Positions 1-24,330 are shown, counted from the stretch's first letter. The stretch is 64,000 bases of DNA from Valencia hispanica (GCA_963556495.2 OY747702.1:20968403-21032402), one strand, 5' to 3'. Notes: generated from the sequence alone by a model not told the origin. Numbers and translations: made by a program.

Positions 1-10837
<10,837 letters not shown>

Positions 10838-11019
10838 CTGAGAGAGAACAGCAGGTATATGAGCCGAGTGCGAGGAGGCATCGGGGAAGCCGATGCACTT
10901 TAAAGCTGACGAGTTGACTTCTGAGTAAAATCCATCAAACTAGCTTCAGAGCTCGTCACCTTTAGAACTTCATGTCATAGTCAGTTTTTCTACTTGTTTT
11001 CCGGTTTTATGGTAAATCG

Positions 11020-11335
11020 TTATCTAATCAAAGTCAAATATGCCCTACCGAAAGCAAACTTCCACACTCTCAGATCCCTGGTGACATCACATAACATAAC
11101 CAATCGGAGTTTCTTTGAGCTTGTCCATTTCTCTTTTTCTTATTTTATTCTAAATTATATTATTATATAATATTCTTTTAATTCTTTAATCAAATTCATC
11201 CTTCATAAGTGTATACCTATATTCCTTACGGCTGCAACAAAACGTTTGAGTCGTATGTGATAACGCTGCATGGATTTCAATTTGTGAACAGTAAAGGAGA
11301 TTTTTGAACATAGCCAAAAGACCAAGGGAGTGAAC
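11020..11335. repeat. repeat of unknown class, second copy at about 46960-47260
   Basis: This segment shares word order with 46960-47260: tatctaatcaaagtcaaata / tttaatcaagatcaaatgta, then acttccacac / tttccacatg, then cggctgcaacaaaacgtttg / ggctgcagcaaaatatttaa, then catggatttcaa / catggattccag. It lies in cyfip2 intron 1, just upstream of an L2-type reverse transcriptase. Confidence 0.5.
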
Positions 11336-11409
11336 TGATTTTATTATCAAAGATCTTAAAATCTTAAAATGATTGCCAGTTAGACAGACCTATAATAAAC
11401 CCAGTCCTG

Positions 11410-13168
11410 TCAGTTATTCCTATAATCATTTTCCAACTAAGCTCCTCCTCCTGCTGTCTTGATATCGTGCCCACAGCTTTTCTAAAGAAAGTTCTTCCTG
11501 TCATTGGGTCTGATCTTGTTCAAATAGTGAACTCATCCCTGTTAACAGGTGTCTTCCCCAAGGCTTAAAAAACAGCAGTTATTAAACCACTACTAAAGAA
11601 GAATATGGACAACACGTTAATGCAGAACTACAGGACAGTCTCTAATCTTCAATTCATCAAAAAGATCATTGAAAAAGCTGTGTTAACCCAATTAAATAGC
11701 TTCCTAACAACGACAAACCTTTATGATGTTTTTCAGTCTGGTTTATGTGCTCACCACAGCACTGAGACTGCCCTCATCAAAGTATTCAATGATATCCCCA
11801 TAAATACAGAATGTGGTAGAACCACAGTGCTGGTTCTGATGGACCTCAGTGCAGAATTTGACACTGTTTATCATGATATACTATTGGAACAACAAGAGAG
11901 CTGGGTCAGACTCTCTGTTACAGTAGTTGGCTGGTTTGAGTATTACCTAAAGAACAGGGACTTCTTTGTTTCAATAGGAAACTTTTCATCAGAACAAACA
12001 GAAATAACATGTGGGGTGCCCCAGGGCTCCATCTTAGGCCCCCATCTTATTTAATATCTACTCCCACTAGGCAGAATTATAGCAACCAATAAGATTAGCT
12101 ACCATAACTATGCAGATGACACTCAGCTTTACATTACAATGTCACCAGGTGACTCTGAACCCATTCAAACCCTAAATCAATGCATTGACCAAATAAATGG
12201 ATGGATGTGCCATAACGTTCTCCAACTAAATAGAAACAAAACTAAAGTAATTATTTTTGGACCCAAAGAGGAACGATCAAGAGTCAGCACACAGCTTCAA
12301 TTAATACAGCTAGAAACTACTGATCAGGCACGAAACCTAGGTGTAGCTATGGACTCAGACCTGAACCTTCAGGGTCACTTAAAGACAATAACAAGGTCAG
12401 CCTTCTATCAACTGAAGAACATTTCTAGGCTTAAAGGACTGATGTTGCAACTGGACATGGAAAAACTCATCCATGCACTTATCTTTAGTCGATTGATTAC
12501 TGCAACAGCGTCCTCACGGATCTGCCTAAAATCAGACAGCTGCAGCTGATCCAGAACGCTGCCGCTCGCGTCCTCACTAGAACCAGGAAAGTAGAGCACA
12601 TCACCCCAGTTCTAAAGTCCTTACACTGGCTCCCTGTAGCTCAGAGAATAGATTTCAAAATACTTTTACTAGTTTAAAAATCACTGAATGGCTTAGCACC
12701 AAAGTATGTTGAAGACCTGTTGTCACCATACCAACCACCAAAACCACTTAGGTCCTCCAACTCTAGCCTACTAAATATCCCTAGACTCAGAACCAAACAT
12801 GGAGAAGCAGCTTTTAGTTTCTATGCTCCCCTTATCTAGAACAGACTTCCTGACGAGTGCAAAGCTGCTGAAACTCTGAACTGCTTTAAATCGAGACTAA
12901 AAACCCATCTGTTTAGAATTGCCTTTGAGTAAATGATTACTGTCATATGTATCAAATGTGTTCTTGCTCTCTTGCTATATTGTGTATCATGTGTTGTGTA
13001 TGTTTATTGTGCATCATGTGTAATGTGTGTTTCATGCTAATTTGCTACTTTTACTTTTAAATGTCCAATGTTGTATTTTGTTTTGTTTTAATCACCAAAT
13101 CATGTAAAGCACCTTGAATTACCCTGTTGTTGAAAGTGTGCTATACAAATAAAATTGCCTTGTATTGC
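11410..13168 (+). mobile_element. L2-clade non-LTR retrotransposon, 5'-truncated, with inactive reverse transcriptase
   Basis: Open frames at 11605-12054 and 12139-12549 carry reverse transcriptase blocks: NYRTVSNLQF, HSTETAL, VLMDLSAEFD, CGVPQGSILGP and the catalytic NYADDTQLY near 12112. The C-terminal part continues through 12500-12930 ([40 protein letters not shown]), and the element ends with an aaattgccttgtattgcct tail. Stops and frame breaks separate the parts, and the endonuclease and 5' end are absent. It sits in cyfip2 intron 1. A second, inverted fragment of the same family lies at 14894-15413. Confidence 0.85.
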
Positions 13169-13176
13169 CTATACCA

Positions 13177-13398
13177 TGGGTGTCCAATTCCGGGCCCCAA
13201 GGCCCGTCTCCAGCCAGTTTTAAATGCGTCTCTGCTCCAACACAGCTGATTCAAATGGTCCAACTACCTCCTCAGCATGTCAGAGTTCTGCACAGGCCTG
13301 CTAATGAGCAATCATTTGATTCAGGTGTGCTGAACCAGGGAACAAACTAAAACATGCAGGAGACCGGCCCTTGAGGACCGGAATTGGGAACTCCTGCC
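13177..13398. mobile_element. non-autonomous hAT-like miniature element with 8-bp target duplication
   Basis: The ends are inverted: tgtccaattccgg on the left and ccggaattgggaactcctgcc on the right. The element is flanked by an exact 8-base direct repeat, ctatacca, at 13169-13176 and 13399-13406. Eight-base duplications are characteristic of hAT transposons. It has no coding capacity and lies directly against the 3' tail of the L2 element. Confidence 0.75.
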
Positions 13399-13406
13399 CT
13401 ATACCA

Positions 13407-13925
13407 TTGCCCATTCCAGGCAACTGCAGATTGCTCTGAACTCATAAAGACAAAAGTTGTTTACGCAAGTTAAAGTTGTGTCATTGCATTTTCAAATCAG
13501 ACACCTACCTAAAGTGCCACAGGCAGAATACACCCTTAAGCATGCAAACCAGCCACGGGGAAAAGCATTATTGGTTTCAATTAAAGTCCTGCTATCATTG
13601 CTTGTGGGTCATCAGAGTCAAACACGGTAGGCTTCACCCCCTTGCAAACCATAATCCCATTTTAATTATTTCGGAATTAGAGATGGACCGGAAATCAGCT
13701 GGAAAGGAATCGGGCCAAATTTTAGCTTGATCCCCCCCCCCCCCCCGACCGATGATAGAACCGGTTAGTAATTAGGACACCATCTTTTTCTGATCAGCGA
13801 CTGCTCTGCATGTAAGCGCTACCAGGTCGTACTGTCATCAACCTTCTGCAGTAGGAACACTGTTACTAAGGGAACAAGACACCCAAGTGTTTCAGTCTCA
13901 GTGAGATGTTTCAAATGAAGTGAAA
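13407..13925. other. cyfip2 intron 1 segment with a C15 tract
   Basis: Nothing recognised apart from a run of 15 C at 13732-13746. The open frame at 13476-13730 resembles no family I know. Confidence 0.5.
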
Positions 13926-13927
13926 GT

Positions 13928-14600
13928 AGGTCCAGAGATCTAGGAAGCTGCTTTAAATATTACGTGACGAACCAGCTGCTGACCAACTCGGGGAAAACCA
14001 AGGAGTTGGTGGTGGACCTCCGCAGGCGCAGACCCACCACACTGACACCGGTGAACATCCAGGGAGTGGACATTGAAATAGTGGACTCTTATTAGTACCT
14101 GGGTGTTCACCTGAACAATAAACTGGACTGGAGCCACAACACTGATGCTCTTTACAGGAAGGGTCCGAGCAGACTCTACCTGCTGAGGAGGCTGAGGTCT
14201 TATGAAGTCCAGGGAGTGCTCCTAAAGACCTTCTTTGACTCTGTGGTGGGATCAGCCATCTTTTATGGTGTTGTATGTGGGGGCAGCAGTTTATCTACAG
14301 CTGAGAGGAAGAGGTTGGATAAGCTAATCAGGAAGGCCAGCTCTGTACTAGGATGCCCCCTGGATCCAGTGCAGGATGGGGGAGACAGAAGGACTCTGGC
14401 CAAAATAACATCACTGATGGACAGAGTCTCCCACCCCATGCATTAAGATGTTGCTGAGCTGCAGACTGTTGCATCCTAGGTACATGAAGTAGCGTTTTCG
14501 CAAGTCCTTCCTTCCTGCAGCTGTTAAACTTTACAACCAGAACTGCTCCCAACAAAATCAATGTTTATATCACTGCTGTAACTTGCACTATTTGACTCAT
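13928..14600 (+). mobile_element. LINE reverse transcriptase C-terminal fragment (Rex1/CR1-like), inactive
   Basis: Translation gives NSGKTKELVVDLRRRRPTTL, then an in-frame stop at DSY*YLGVHLNNKLDWSHNT, then SRLYLLRRLRSYEVQG, FFDSVVGSAIFYGVVCGGSS and RKRLDKLIRKASSVLGCPLD. This is the post-catalytic region of a CR1/Rex1-type reverse transcriptase. The stop and the missing 5' part make it a dead fragment. Confidence 0.75.
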
Positions 14601-14893
14601 TTAACTAACATTAATGCGGCTGCTATTTGCACATCTGTTTTTCTCAGTTTATAGTCTGTTAGCTACTTGTAAATAATACAGGGCCACTGGAAGTCATTTT
14701 GAACAGGGGGTGGTGTGAAAAAGAATCGCTGGACAAAAACACCTGGAACATCTGGAGATGATAATGCAAAGGATTCTTCATAAGATAAAAAAAAGTTATG
14801 GACAACCATGAGCATCCACTTCATGAGATTGTCATACAACAACAGAGTGTCTTCAGTCAGAGGTTTCTTACATTTCGCTGCAATACAGACCGC

Positions 14894-15413
14894 TGCAAGG
14901 CAAGGCAATTTTACTTGTATAGCACACTTTCAACAGCAGGGTAATTCAAGGTGCTTTACATGATTTGGTGATTTAAAAGAAACACATAAAAGAAACACCC
15001 ATTACACATGATACACAATAAAGCAAGAGAAAAAAAAAAAAGCAAGAGAGCATGAACACATTTCATACATATAACATCAAGCATTTACTCAAAGGCAATT
15101 CTAAACAGATGGGTTTTTAGTCTCGATTTAAAGCCGTTCAGAGTTTCAGCAGCTCTACACTCGTCAGGAAGTCTGTTCCAGATAAGGGGAGCATAGAAAC
15201 TGAAAGCTGCTTCTCCATGTTTAGTTCTGAGTCTAGGGATGTTTAGTAGGCTAGAGTTGGAGGACCTGAGTGGTCTTGGTGGTTGGTACCATGACAACAG
15301 GTCTTCAACATATTTTGGTGCTAAGCCATGTAATGATTTATAAACTAGTAGGAGTATTTTGAAGTCTATTCTCTGAGCTACAGGGAGCCAGTGTAAGGAC
15401 TTTAGAACTGGGG
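14894..15413 (-). mobile_element. inverted 3' fragment of the same L2-type LINE as at 11410-13168
   Basis: On the minus strand 15297-15085 encodes SSNSSLLNIPRLRTKHGEAA and AAETLNGFKSRLKTHLFRIA, nearly identical to the C-terminus of the copy at 12700-12930. Its 3' tail (aaggcaaggcaattttact on the plus strand at 14895) is the inverse of the tail at 13150. Because of 5' truncation, only about 520 bases remain. Confidence 0.85.
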
Positions 15414-15535
15414 TGGAAATCCTTCCTGCCCACAGCCATCATCATCTACAACAATTCCTTAAAGAATTAATTATATGAGCTACAACAACACTTAATTTCC
15501 CTCTGGGATCAATAAAGTATTTTTGAATTTGAGCC
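15414..15535 (+). repeat. 3' end of a 5'-truncated Rex1-like LINE
   Basis: The stretch encodes SFLPTAIIIYNNSLKN, then a stop, and ends with ccctctgggatcaataaagt. This tail is typical of CR1/Rex1-like fish LINEs. Confidence 0.65.
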
Positions 15536-15539
15536 TATA

Positions 15540-17220
15540 TGCCTATTTAGAATAGGGTCTGTAACACACATACGTCATCAGTTCTACTTCACTATAATGC
15601 TACAACAATGCAATAGATTTGGACAGCTGGCATGAACCTGAGTCACTACACCATCTAAATATCACACGCGCCTCTATTAGCTCCAAGATCCTTTTACGTA
15701 CACCACAAGGAAAAAATGTCCTACTATTTAAACACGTTATTGAACACATCCATTACGCAAAGAACACAGACACTAAATAACACTTTTTCTGTCTCCATCT
15801 CCAAACTTTTGACACAACCCACAAGGAAATAATCTCCGACTATTTAAACGTTATTTAACAGTTCTCCAGATCCATTACACAAAGAACACACGATCAAAAT
15901 AGCACTGCATGAATAGATATGAAAATTGCTCGCCGGTGTTCAGACTATCTGTGCTATCCCCCAATCCGTGCTACCCTGTAGCACTGCGCATGCACAGTTT
16001 GATGTTACGTCACAATTCGCTTACTCAGCAAATCTGTCATCAGGTATTCCTACCTGAAAGTTCCATTTCGTCTGTTTTATTTCTTTGAGGTTTACAGTGA
16101 GTTTTATTCAAATTATTTTATTACTGGCTAATTTCTATTCAAAATATTTTAAGGCTTTCCTTAAGTTATTTCTTTCAAGTTTACATGACAGCCCTTGTAT
16201 AATTTCACCTCTGTGATATCGTTATACATGTAAACAAGTCCCAATAATTAGAGTCGTAGAATAAATGCGGTGTATTCTGTGGGCTATTTGTATATATAAT
16301 CATTCTGCATTTTAATATTAGAGTCGTAGAATAAATGCGGTGTATTTTGCGGGTTATCTGTGCTTATAATCATGCTACATTTTAATATTCTGGAGTATAT
16401 AATACTGCTATCAGCTCTACGTCTTACTGGTTTGGTATATATTCATTAGCTGCTTTACAAACTAATAACAGATTTCCAGAGTTATCAGTCATCTACAGAT
16501 CAGTACTATCATTTATATGTGCTCCCCAGTATTTAACAGGTGGGATATTCTGATCACTGTTTTTAGTGCATGTTTCATGTGCTAGTTTTAGCTTTATATT
16601 AAACAGGTAGCATGTTCTGTGGATTGAAAGAAAAGCTTTCGTATTCATGTAAATTGTTGCGTATTACTGCTAAACCGCCACTTTAATCCAGTCACTTGAA
16701 AAATATTTGTCGATGATTATATTTCACATCATAAGTAAGCTATCAGTTGTTTTCGGCATGTAAACAAACCGGTTGCACTTTTCGAGGGGTAGCAGCGACA
16801 GATAGACACAGCTATCTATGCGCGCTACGGTAGCACATTCTGATGAGCTGGCACAGATCGTCAGAACAGCGGCACCATGTTCTTACTTTGAGCTGCAGGC
16901 AGGTTGCCCTGGTTACAGGTGTCCAAATGTCGAGGTGCGCTCTGGGGTCGTGGAAACAAAGTCTCTCGTGAGGGGACAAATGTCCAGGGAGTTCAGAATG
17001 TCTGTGTGGGCATGAATCAGCGAAAGGTGTGTGAGTCTTTTTTGGGTCATGGTGCTGCGTACCCATCATTGACTGTATATCCATGTCTTCAAAAGACGCA
17101 AGGCGGAGAAAGTGCGCTCGGATGAGGAACGAACGGGAGCGGGAAACCTCTTTACTCGGCGACCACTAGCCTGCCTGAAGCTGATGTTGACACCTTAACT
17201 TCCGGGAACGTGTTGATTGG
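15540..17220. other. cyfip2 intron 1 segment with local duplications and promoter-like motifs
   Basis: There are two diverged copies of a segment starting cacaaggaa at about 15704 and 15819. A CRE-like ttacgtcac lies near 16006. Two 70-base tandem copies occupy 16251-16390. From about 16800 to 17220 the base composition rises, ending in an ETS-like site (acttccgggaa near 17199). No convincing coding exon was found, although short frames exist at 16812-17125 on both strands. It could hold an alternative promoter or an enhancer; that is inference only. Confidence 0.4.
16251..16390. repeat. two tandem 70-base copies
   Basis: gagtcgtagaataaatgcgg occurs at 16251 and again at 16321, and the similarity extends over the whole 70-base unit with scattered substitutions. 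Confidence 0.85.
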
Positions 17221-17399
17221 GCCTCAAAGTAATTAAATTAAAATACAAAATACACGTAATAATCTACGTGTGTCAAAATAATTTCCAAAATATTCATAAG
17301 GACTTTATAAATTGTGCAGAGTATTTTTAATAGCCTACATTTGTAAAAAAAATATCCCTCTCCCCACCAGGGGTTGCTGCAGCACCCCCACTTCCCGCG

Positions 17400-17700
17400 G
17401 CCATGAAATAATACGTTTACTTTTTTACATTTTCTATTGCACAACTACTCATGCACATTCTGTAGATATTCACTGTTTTTGAAATTATCCTACTCAGTTG
17501 CACATACTAATCTGAGTATGCAACTTTATTTTTAATATCTGCACAATACTTTGTTTTTTGTAATTGTGTCCTTAATGTGCATTTATCATTCATGACTCTG
17601 TTTTCATGCTGCTTCTATTATATGTCAATTTGCTGCTGTTTCAGGCAAACTTCCCTTTTGTGGGACAATAAAGGATTATTCTATTCGATTCTGTTCTATA
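17400..17700 (+). repeat. LINE 3'-end fragment (Rex1/CR1-like)
   Basis: The region contains tgcacattctgtagatattc, an alternating T-rich body, and the terminal cttttgtgggacaataaagg attattctattc. This is a LINE 3' tail type common in fish. Confidence 0.5.
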
Positions 17701-17704
17701 CAAA

Positions 17705-18961
<1,257 letters not shown>

Positions 18962-19539
18962 GCTTAGGTGATCAGTTAAATACAATAAATATATGTCTAA
19001 AAGAAAATATGTTTTATGTGAATATTAAGAAGACAGTGTTTATTCTAATTTCACTTGAAAGTAGCTGCATTAGGCCCAGTTTATCAGGAGATCTAGCAGA
19101 ACTGAGGGACCTGCTGTGAGCGAGCACTCTCACTGGCTAACACACTGCCGTTATCAACCCTTTCTGAGCTGGGCTACAATTAACTCGTGTATTGAACTGG
19201 GAGTAATCTATTCGGATTTTAATCATTTAAATGCCAGACCGAATGATCACATGGGCTGGATTGCCAACTGGTGACAGTTTACAGATGACCAATTGACAAA
19301 AACTACATTTTTATTGCTTTTGAGTTCAGAACTTATTACATTTGGAAAATGTGTATATATTCCATATAAAACAAGCACAAAAAATAAGAAAATCAATTAT
19401 TTATTTGTTGTAGCAGGGTTTTGTGGCAATAGATCTTTCAATTCAACTCAATCATTGGAAAACCTGTATATTTCTCTTTAAATGCTGCCACCTTTGTAAG
19501 AAATAAGCATCATTGGATTAAGCAGAGCTCAGTATGCAT

Positions 19540-19850
19540 GTTGTGCTCATTAAAAAACTTCCCAAATGCCTTTGTGGTCAGTTGGAAAACCAAACAGAGC
19601 TACAACAGCCTGGGATTTATCCTCGTGCTGGTCACCAGCTTGGTCACACAGTGCTATGGGATGGCATCACCTTCTTCAACCAGCATTTGCTTCAAATCAA
19701 TCAACATGTGTTCAGTGGGGTTGAGGTCACCGTCCCCACTCTCTATTTTAGTCTCTAATCGCACTGTAGTAGGGGAAATTGACATCTTGGAGAATGGATT
19801 TTGGACGCTCACAGAGGAGATGTTGGATTGCAACTGATGGCAGAACACGG
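19540..19850 (-). mobile_element. Tc1-like transposase 3' fragment
   Basis: The minus-strand translation contains GDLNPTEHMLIDLKQMLVEE, which corresponds to the SPDLNPxEHxW block holding the last catalytic Glu of Tc1-type transposases. Stops surround it and no ends are visible, so it is a relic. Confidence 0.65.
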
Positions 19851-19926
19851 TATCTCGTCTTGATACCTCTCTGCATCGAGTTCGTCTCCAGGGTTAACAA
19901 GCCTAGTTTTTTTAGTAAGAGAAATA

Positions 19927-19928
19927 CC

Positions 19929-19959
<31 letters not shown>

Positions 19960-19961
19960 AA
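19927..19961. repeat. C19 tract followed by (CA)n
   Basis: A run of 19 C at 19927-19945 is followed directly by CA dinucleotides to about 19961. Simple sequence in cyfip2 intron 1. Confidence 0.95.
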
Positions 19962-19964
19962 TCA

Positions 19965-22850
19965 CATTACTTCCAGTGAAGAAGACCCACAAAAGCATTT
20001 TCCTTACAAATGGGTCACAATTTAAGAGGAAATAAAGACTGCCAAGAGAAATTGCTGCAACAGAGAATCTTCAAACACAAATTTCCTTGCCTTTTATGCT
20101 AAGTATATTTACTAATACTCAGTTTGTTTTACTTTGATATTTTACCTATTCAAAACAGAGAGAAAATACCTCCTATGTTTGGTCATAGTTTACAAGTTTT
20201 TATTGCACAAACTTTGTATACCTTTTGGAAATCTTAGTATGCACAGGTTAAATATAAAAAAATTGTAGTAACTGCTCTCTTAGCTGGGGTATCTGCTAAG
20301 GTAGCCAAAGGATTCACTACCATATACATGCATGGTAGCTATACTGCATTTTAACCTGCTTTTTCTATTGGGGAACCTCTGACCTTTCAAGTCAGAATTT
20401 CAGAAGGAATTCCATTTCATTTTATGTGAAACTTTAAGTTCTTTGACCAATCTTTCTTTTAAACTCTGCATTTTACGTTTAAATTAGTAACAAAAAAATG
20501 TGACTCCTAAGGTTAAGTTGGCAAGCTACTGTTTAAAGATGTTCTTGTGCTTTTTATGTTTTGCTTTCACTTAATGTATAGTTGGTAAAAAATAAAAAGT
20601 ACACACTGTCAATGCTAGAGTTTTTATTCTACAGTTTACCAAGGATGCAACAATATAAAAATGTAGGCCAAAATTTGTATACAATATTAACATTGTTGTT
20701 GTTGACCATAACCAATATTTGTTAATACTTCATATTTTCCTACCCTTTCGACACAATGAAAAAATGACCACTCTGCTGACATGACTTCTTCAGTTAAACA
20801 CCCAACAATCCAGAACTGTATCACTATCACCTGTCCAATCAAATAGCACATGGCCAACCCCCTCCCCTCACCCTCCCAAATCACATACACAAACGTCAAC
20901 AAGGTGGGATTAAAAAAAAGATTGGATGTTAACATTCGCCCAGTTTTACTTGTGGGACTGATACTGGCATGTTAACAAATGACCAACATCAGCCGATACC
21001 GATGTTAGTGCAGATATATCTTTGCATCATTAGTTTTACCCATAGCCTCTTAAATCTTTCATACAGTCTATGGCATTACTGGTCTTCACCAGGTTTCTAA
21101 AATAGTTTACACCTCAAACATACATATCTACACACACCACAGATTCCATCACATTAAAATTTATAAACAGAAAAAATACCAAAAATGAAAAAAGAAAGAA
21201 AATGAACAGAACCCTAAAAAGCTATAAAGGGCATAAAACATTAAATAATAATAATAATAAAACTCAGCTATGCTTTATTACAACCTTGAAGCAAACGCAA
21301 AGAGACTCCAGACTTTACATGATTATAGTTGAACATCCACAGATTACACAAAGTAATGCACGTATCATGTGGCTAGCTCCAGGCACTTTGTCTAGCTGAC
21401 AAACACCCTCAGTGATACCAAAGTCCCATCTGTGCTTGGGGATACAGACACAGCCTAAACCCTGGCTTGACTGAAGAAACTTTCCCACCCTATACCAGAC
21501 TGTGCTCAACAGTTGGCATGTCTGTGTATCCCAGTGTGTATATACATCCCTATAAAAAGAAGAAGGGCCCCTTCATTCCCCTCCAGGCACTTGGTAACGA
21601 AGCTCAGCCTGGATCACACAGGAACGGCTAAAGGAGGCAAAAGAAGAATGAGCTTCTTACCAGAAAACCTCACCCACTAGATGAATATTTAAAATTGTAA
21701 CTAAAAAAAACTAATAAATCAAGCCCAGACAAATTGACATAATGACTAGAGCTATATCAAGAACTTATGTAAGGAAGTCCAAATAGTAACACAGAATAAA
21801 AAAAAGCAAGAGTAAAGATAAGTTGTGATGGGAAAGTAACGCTCTGGTTGGCTATTTGACTATCATCTGCCTTGCTGGGAGAAAGTATGTCAGGGCCCCT
21901 CATTGGGACCCCAAGCCCCCGACGTATACACATAGTTATCCACTAAACAGAACATGATCCCATCATCTTGAAAGCAAGTGAGCATATAAAAAAAAAAAAT
22001 TTTGAAAATGATTCTTCACATCTGAGTAGTATACAGAGTGGAAGCAGTTGCAATACTGTTATTTTCCAATCAATGAACATCACTTGAGTCATGGAGATAA
22101 GCTTAGCATCTATGATCATTCGCATTGTAAAACTGGTAAAGTGACATTAAAACATCTGACACTCACAGTCCTTTTGCAGAAGTCCTTAATTTGTTCCACT
22201 TGCTATATTGACAGTGGCAATAACAGGAACAGGAACATCTGTAACCAATGATACATATAAAGGCTCCTTCCCCCCTTTTTTTTTTTGTTTTTTTGCCTGG
22301 TTTTCATATCAATAATATATCACTGTAAATGTTTGCTTCTCAATTTACCTAAAAACAAGCACCAATACTATAAACTGCAATCAATAACATGAGACTCTAG
22401 ACAGCATGATAACCTGGTGCAGAAATATCATGACTTCACTGTAGTTTCCCCCGCATCATAATACCATCACCACCATGTGGAACCATACAAGGCAGGATGG
22501 ATCTATGCTTTGATGTAATTTACACCAAATTCTGACCAAAAACATTTGAGTGACCCTCACTGGATATATTTGTGCTGTGTAAAAACAAAAACATTTTTTT
22601 AATCCAAATATATAAGCATCAACAATCATTGCAAGTAGGCTATTTCACAAATTGTGTTCACAAGCAATCGAACAGGTGTACTATTATACATTTGATTTAT
22701 TATTCTTACTTCTGCTAGAAATTTTCAATCATTATTGGTAACATCATAATTATTGCATTTCCCTTGCACTACCATAATAAACATCTATGGTACTTGTATT
22801 CACTGACTGCCATTATCCCACATAAGACTATCATTACATGTAATGTTAAT
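19965..22850. other. cyfip2 intron 1, no feature recognised
   Basis: AT-rich intronic sequence. The short open frames on both strands have no recognisable product, and no transposon ends stand out. Confidence 0.45.
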
Positions 22851-22853
22851 TAA

Positions 22854-23162
22854 TAGGGATGTAGGAAGAATCTGGTGATACGATATGTATCACAATACAG
22901 GGGGGAAGATACAATATATTTTAATACTATGAGTAAGACTATATATTTTGATTTTTAAAACTCCACTGGAATGAAGAAAGTGAAAACAGCCGCCAACTAG
23001 TGGTCATACTTTAAATATTACTTCAAAAATTACTGTCATTAATTGTTCATTTCAAATTAAAAAATAAAATAAAAATCGATACATTGCTTTTGAATATCGA
23101 TATAATATTGTGACATGAAATATCGCAATGTATCTGCGTATCAATATTTTCTTACATCCCTA
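22854..23162. mobile_element. palindromic hAT-like miniature element, copy 1
   Basis: Inverted ends tagggatgta / tacatcccta are flanked by near-identical 8-base repeats, ttaattaa at 22846-22853 and ttaattat at 23163-23170. Internal inverted motifs include cgatacattgcttttgaata. A related copy in the opposite orientation is at 39867-40287. Non-coding. Confidence 0.7.
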
Positions 23163-24172
23163 TTAATTATATAGAGCTAAAAAGGCTGTGGCAAAATTTA
23201 CAAAGATCACTTATGGCAACACTCAAATACACGATCTTGGTATCCTCTATTGGGTTTTTTTAAAAAACCATGTTGCTTAGACATTGCAGCTCTTTTAAAA
23301 TAGCTCTAACATACTTTATTGCTTAGCCGAATAGTTCATATATTTTTGCATGCACCAGGATAGGCATCGGTAACATTTGCAGCCCCCTTTTTTTACACCA
23401 GTGCTTGTTTACAGCTTGGTTGGTCTGCATAAGAGGCAGATCCACACTCAGAAGGATGAAAAAAAAGACAGGGGAAAAAAAAGACAGCAGTCGTGTTCGT
23501 GTGCACGCTTATATGAAAAGGAAGTAGGCTAGGTGAACCTGTTATCATCTGTTCATAGGCCTTAAAGTCTATCCGCCGGGTGTGATGGCCCTGAAAGCAT
23601 CTGCATTGTACGGCCTGGTGGTCGGATCAACCCGGGGGAGAGGGGGGGTCACAAACCAGAGGGAGAATAGCTCATAATATTAATGAAATTATCTAAAACG
23701 CACAAGGTGATTGAGAGTAGAGAATGTGTGATCGAGACATCCGGAGAACACACATTCGTTCGCTCTTTACGCTTCAAGCCGTTTTCGGCTCGGAGGACAT
23801 CGTTTGGCTTGATGTGCTCCATCATTCATGAGTGCACTCGCTGCACGGGAACCCTCTCCTCACCCCACCCATCTCAGTGTGAGCTACGATGCCGATGTAG
23901 GCTAACGGGGATCCCATTCATGTGCCAGAATAACCGAGAAAATAAAACAAGAAATAATTAAAAAATCCGCGCCTGTAGATTTCCCACGGATCGGACTATG
24001 ATCCTCCCATTGCACAAACTGGTAAGCAGCGGGAAAGATGCAGAAAGCAAGAAAGACGAAGGGTGGGGGGGGGGAAAAACAGCCCTCCAGTCTCCAGCCA
24101 TCATCACTACCCAGCGCACATCCCCAGCCCCGTTCATCTTCTTCTGCATCCATCGCTCCGTTTTACACATAC

Positions 24173-24330
24173 CTGAAAATCGCATGTCCGTCTAGCGACG
24201 AACGGGCGGGCGGTGTCGCGGTCTGCGACTGCAAGCCGACGATTCCTGGATTTGTTATTATACTTCCCCTCCTTCGTTTTCTGTACCGACTGATGCTCTA
24301 GTTTCGCTCAGCACCAGCCCAGTGCTAATC
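24173..24330 (-). promoter_or_regulatory. cyfip2: probable cyfip2 promoter and non-coding first exon
   Basis: A GC- and CpG-rich patch (gacgaacgggcgggcggtgt near 24197) stands out in AT-rich surroundings. On the minus strand it contains a strong donor, TTTTCAG followed by GTATGTG, with the exon edge at 24173. This would splice to the acceptor at 10837, giving a leader exon and a first intron of about 13 kb. It lies between the itk 3' end and the cyfip2 coding region, as expected for the cyfip2 start. The transcription start itself is not visible, and the upper limit is approximate. Confidence 0.55.

Noticed and set aside
16812..17125. Candidate small genes on both strands in a GC-richer patch
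   Set aside because: Mutually overlapping frames on opposite strands without family motifs; better explained as regulatory or unclassified intronic DNA.
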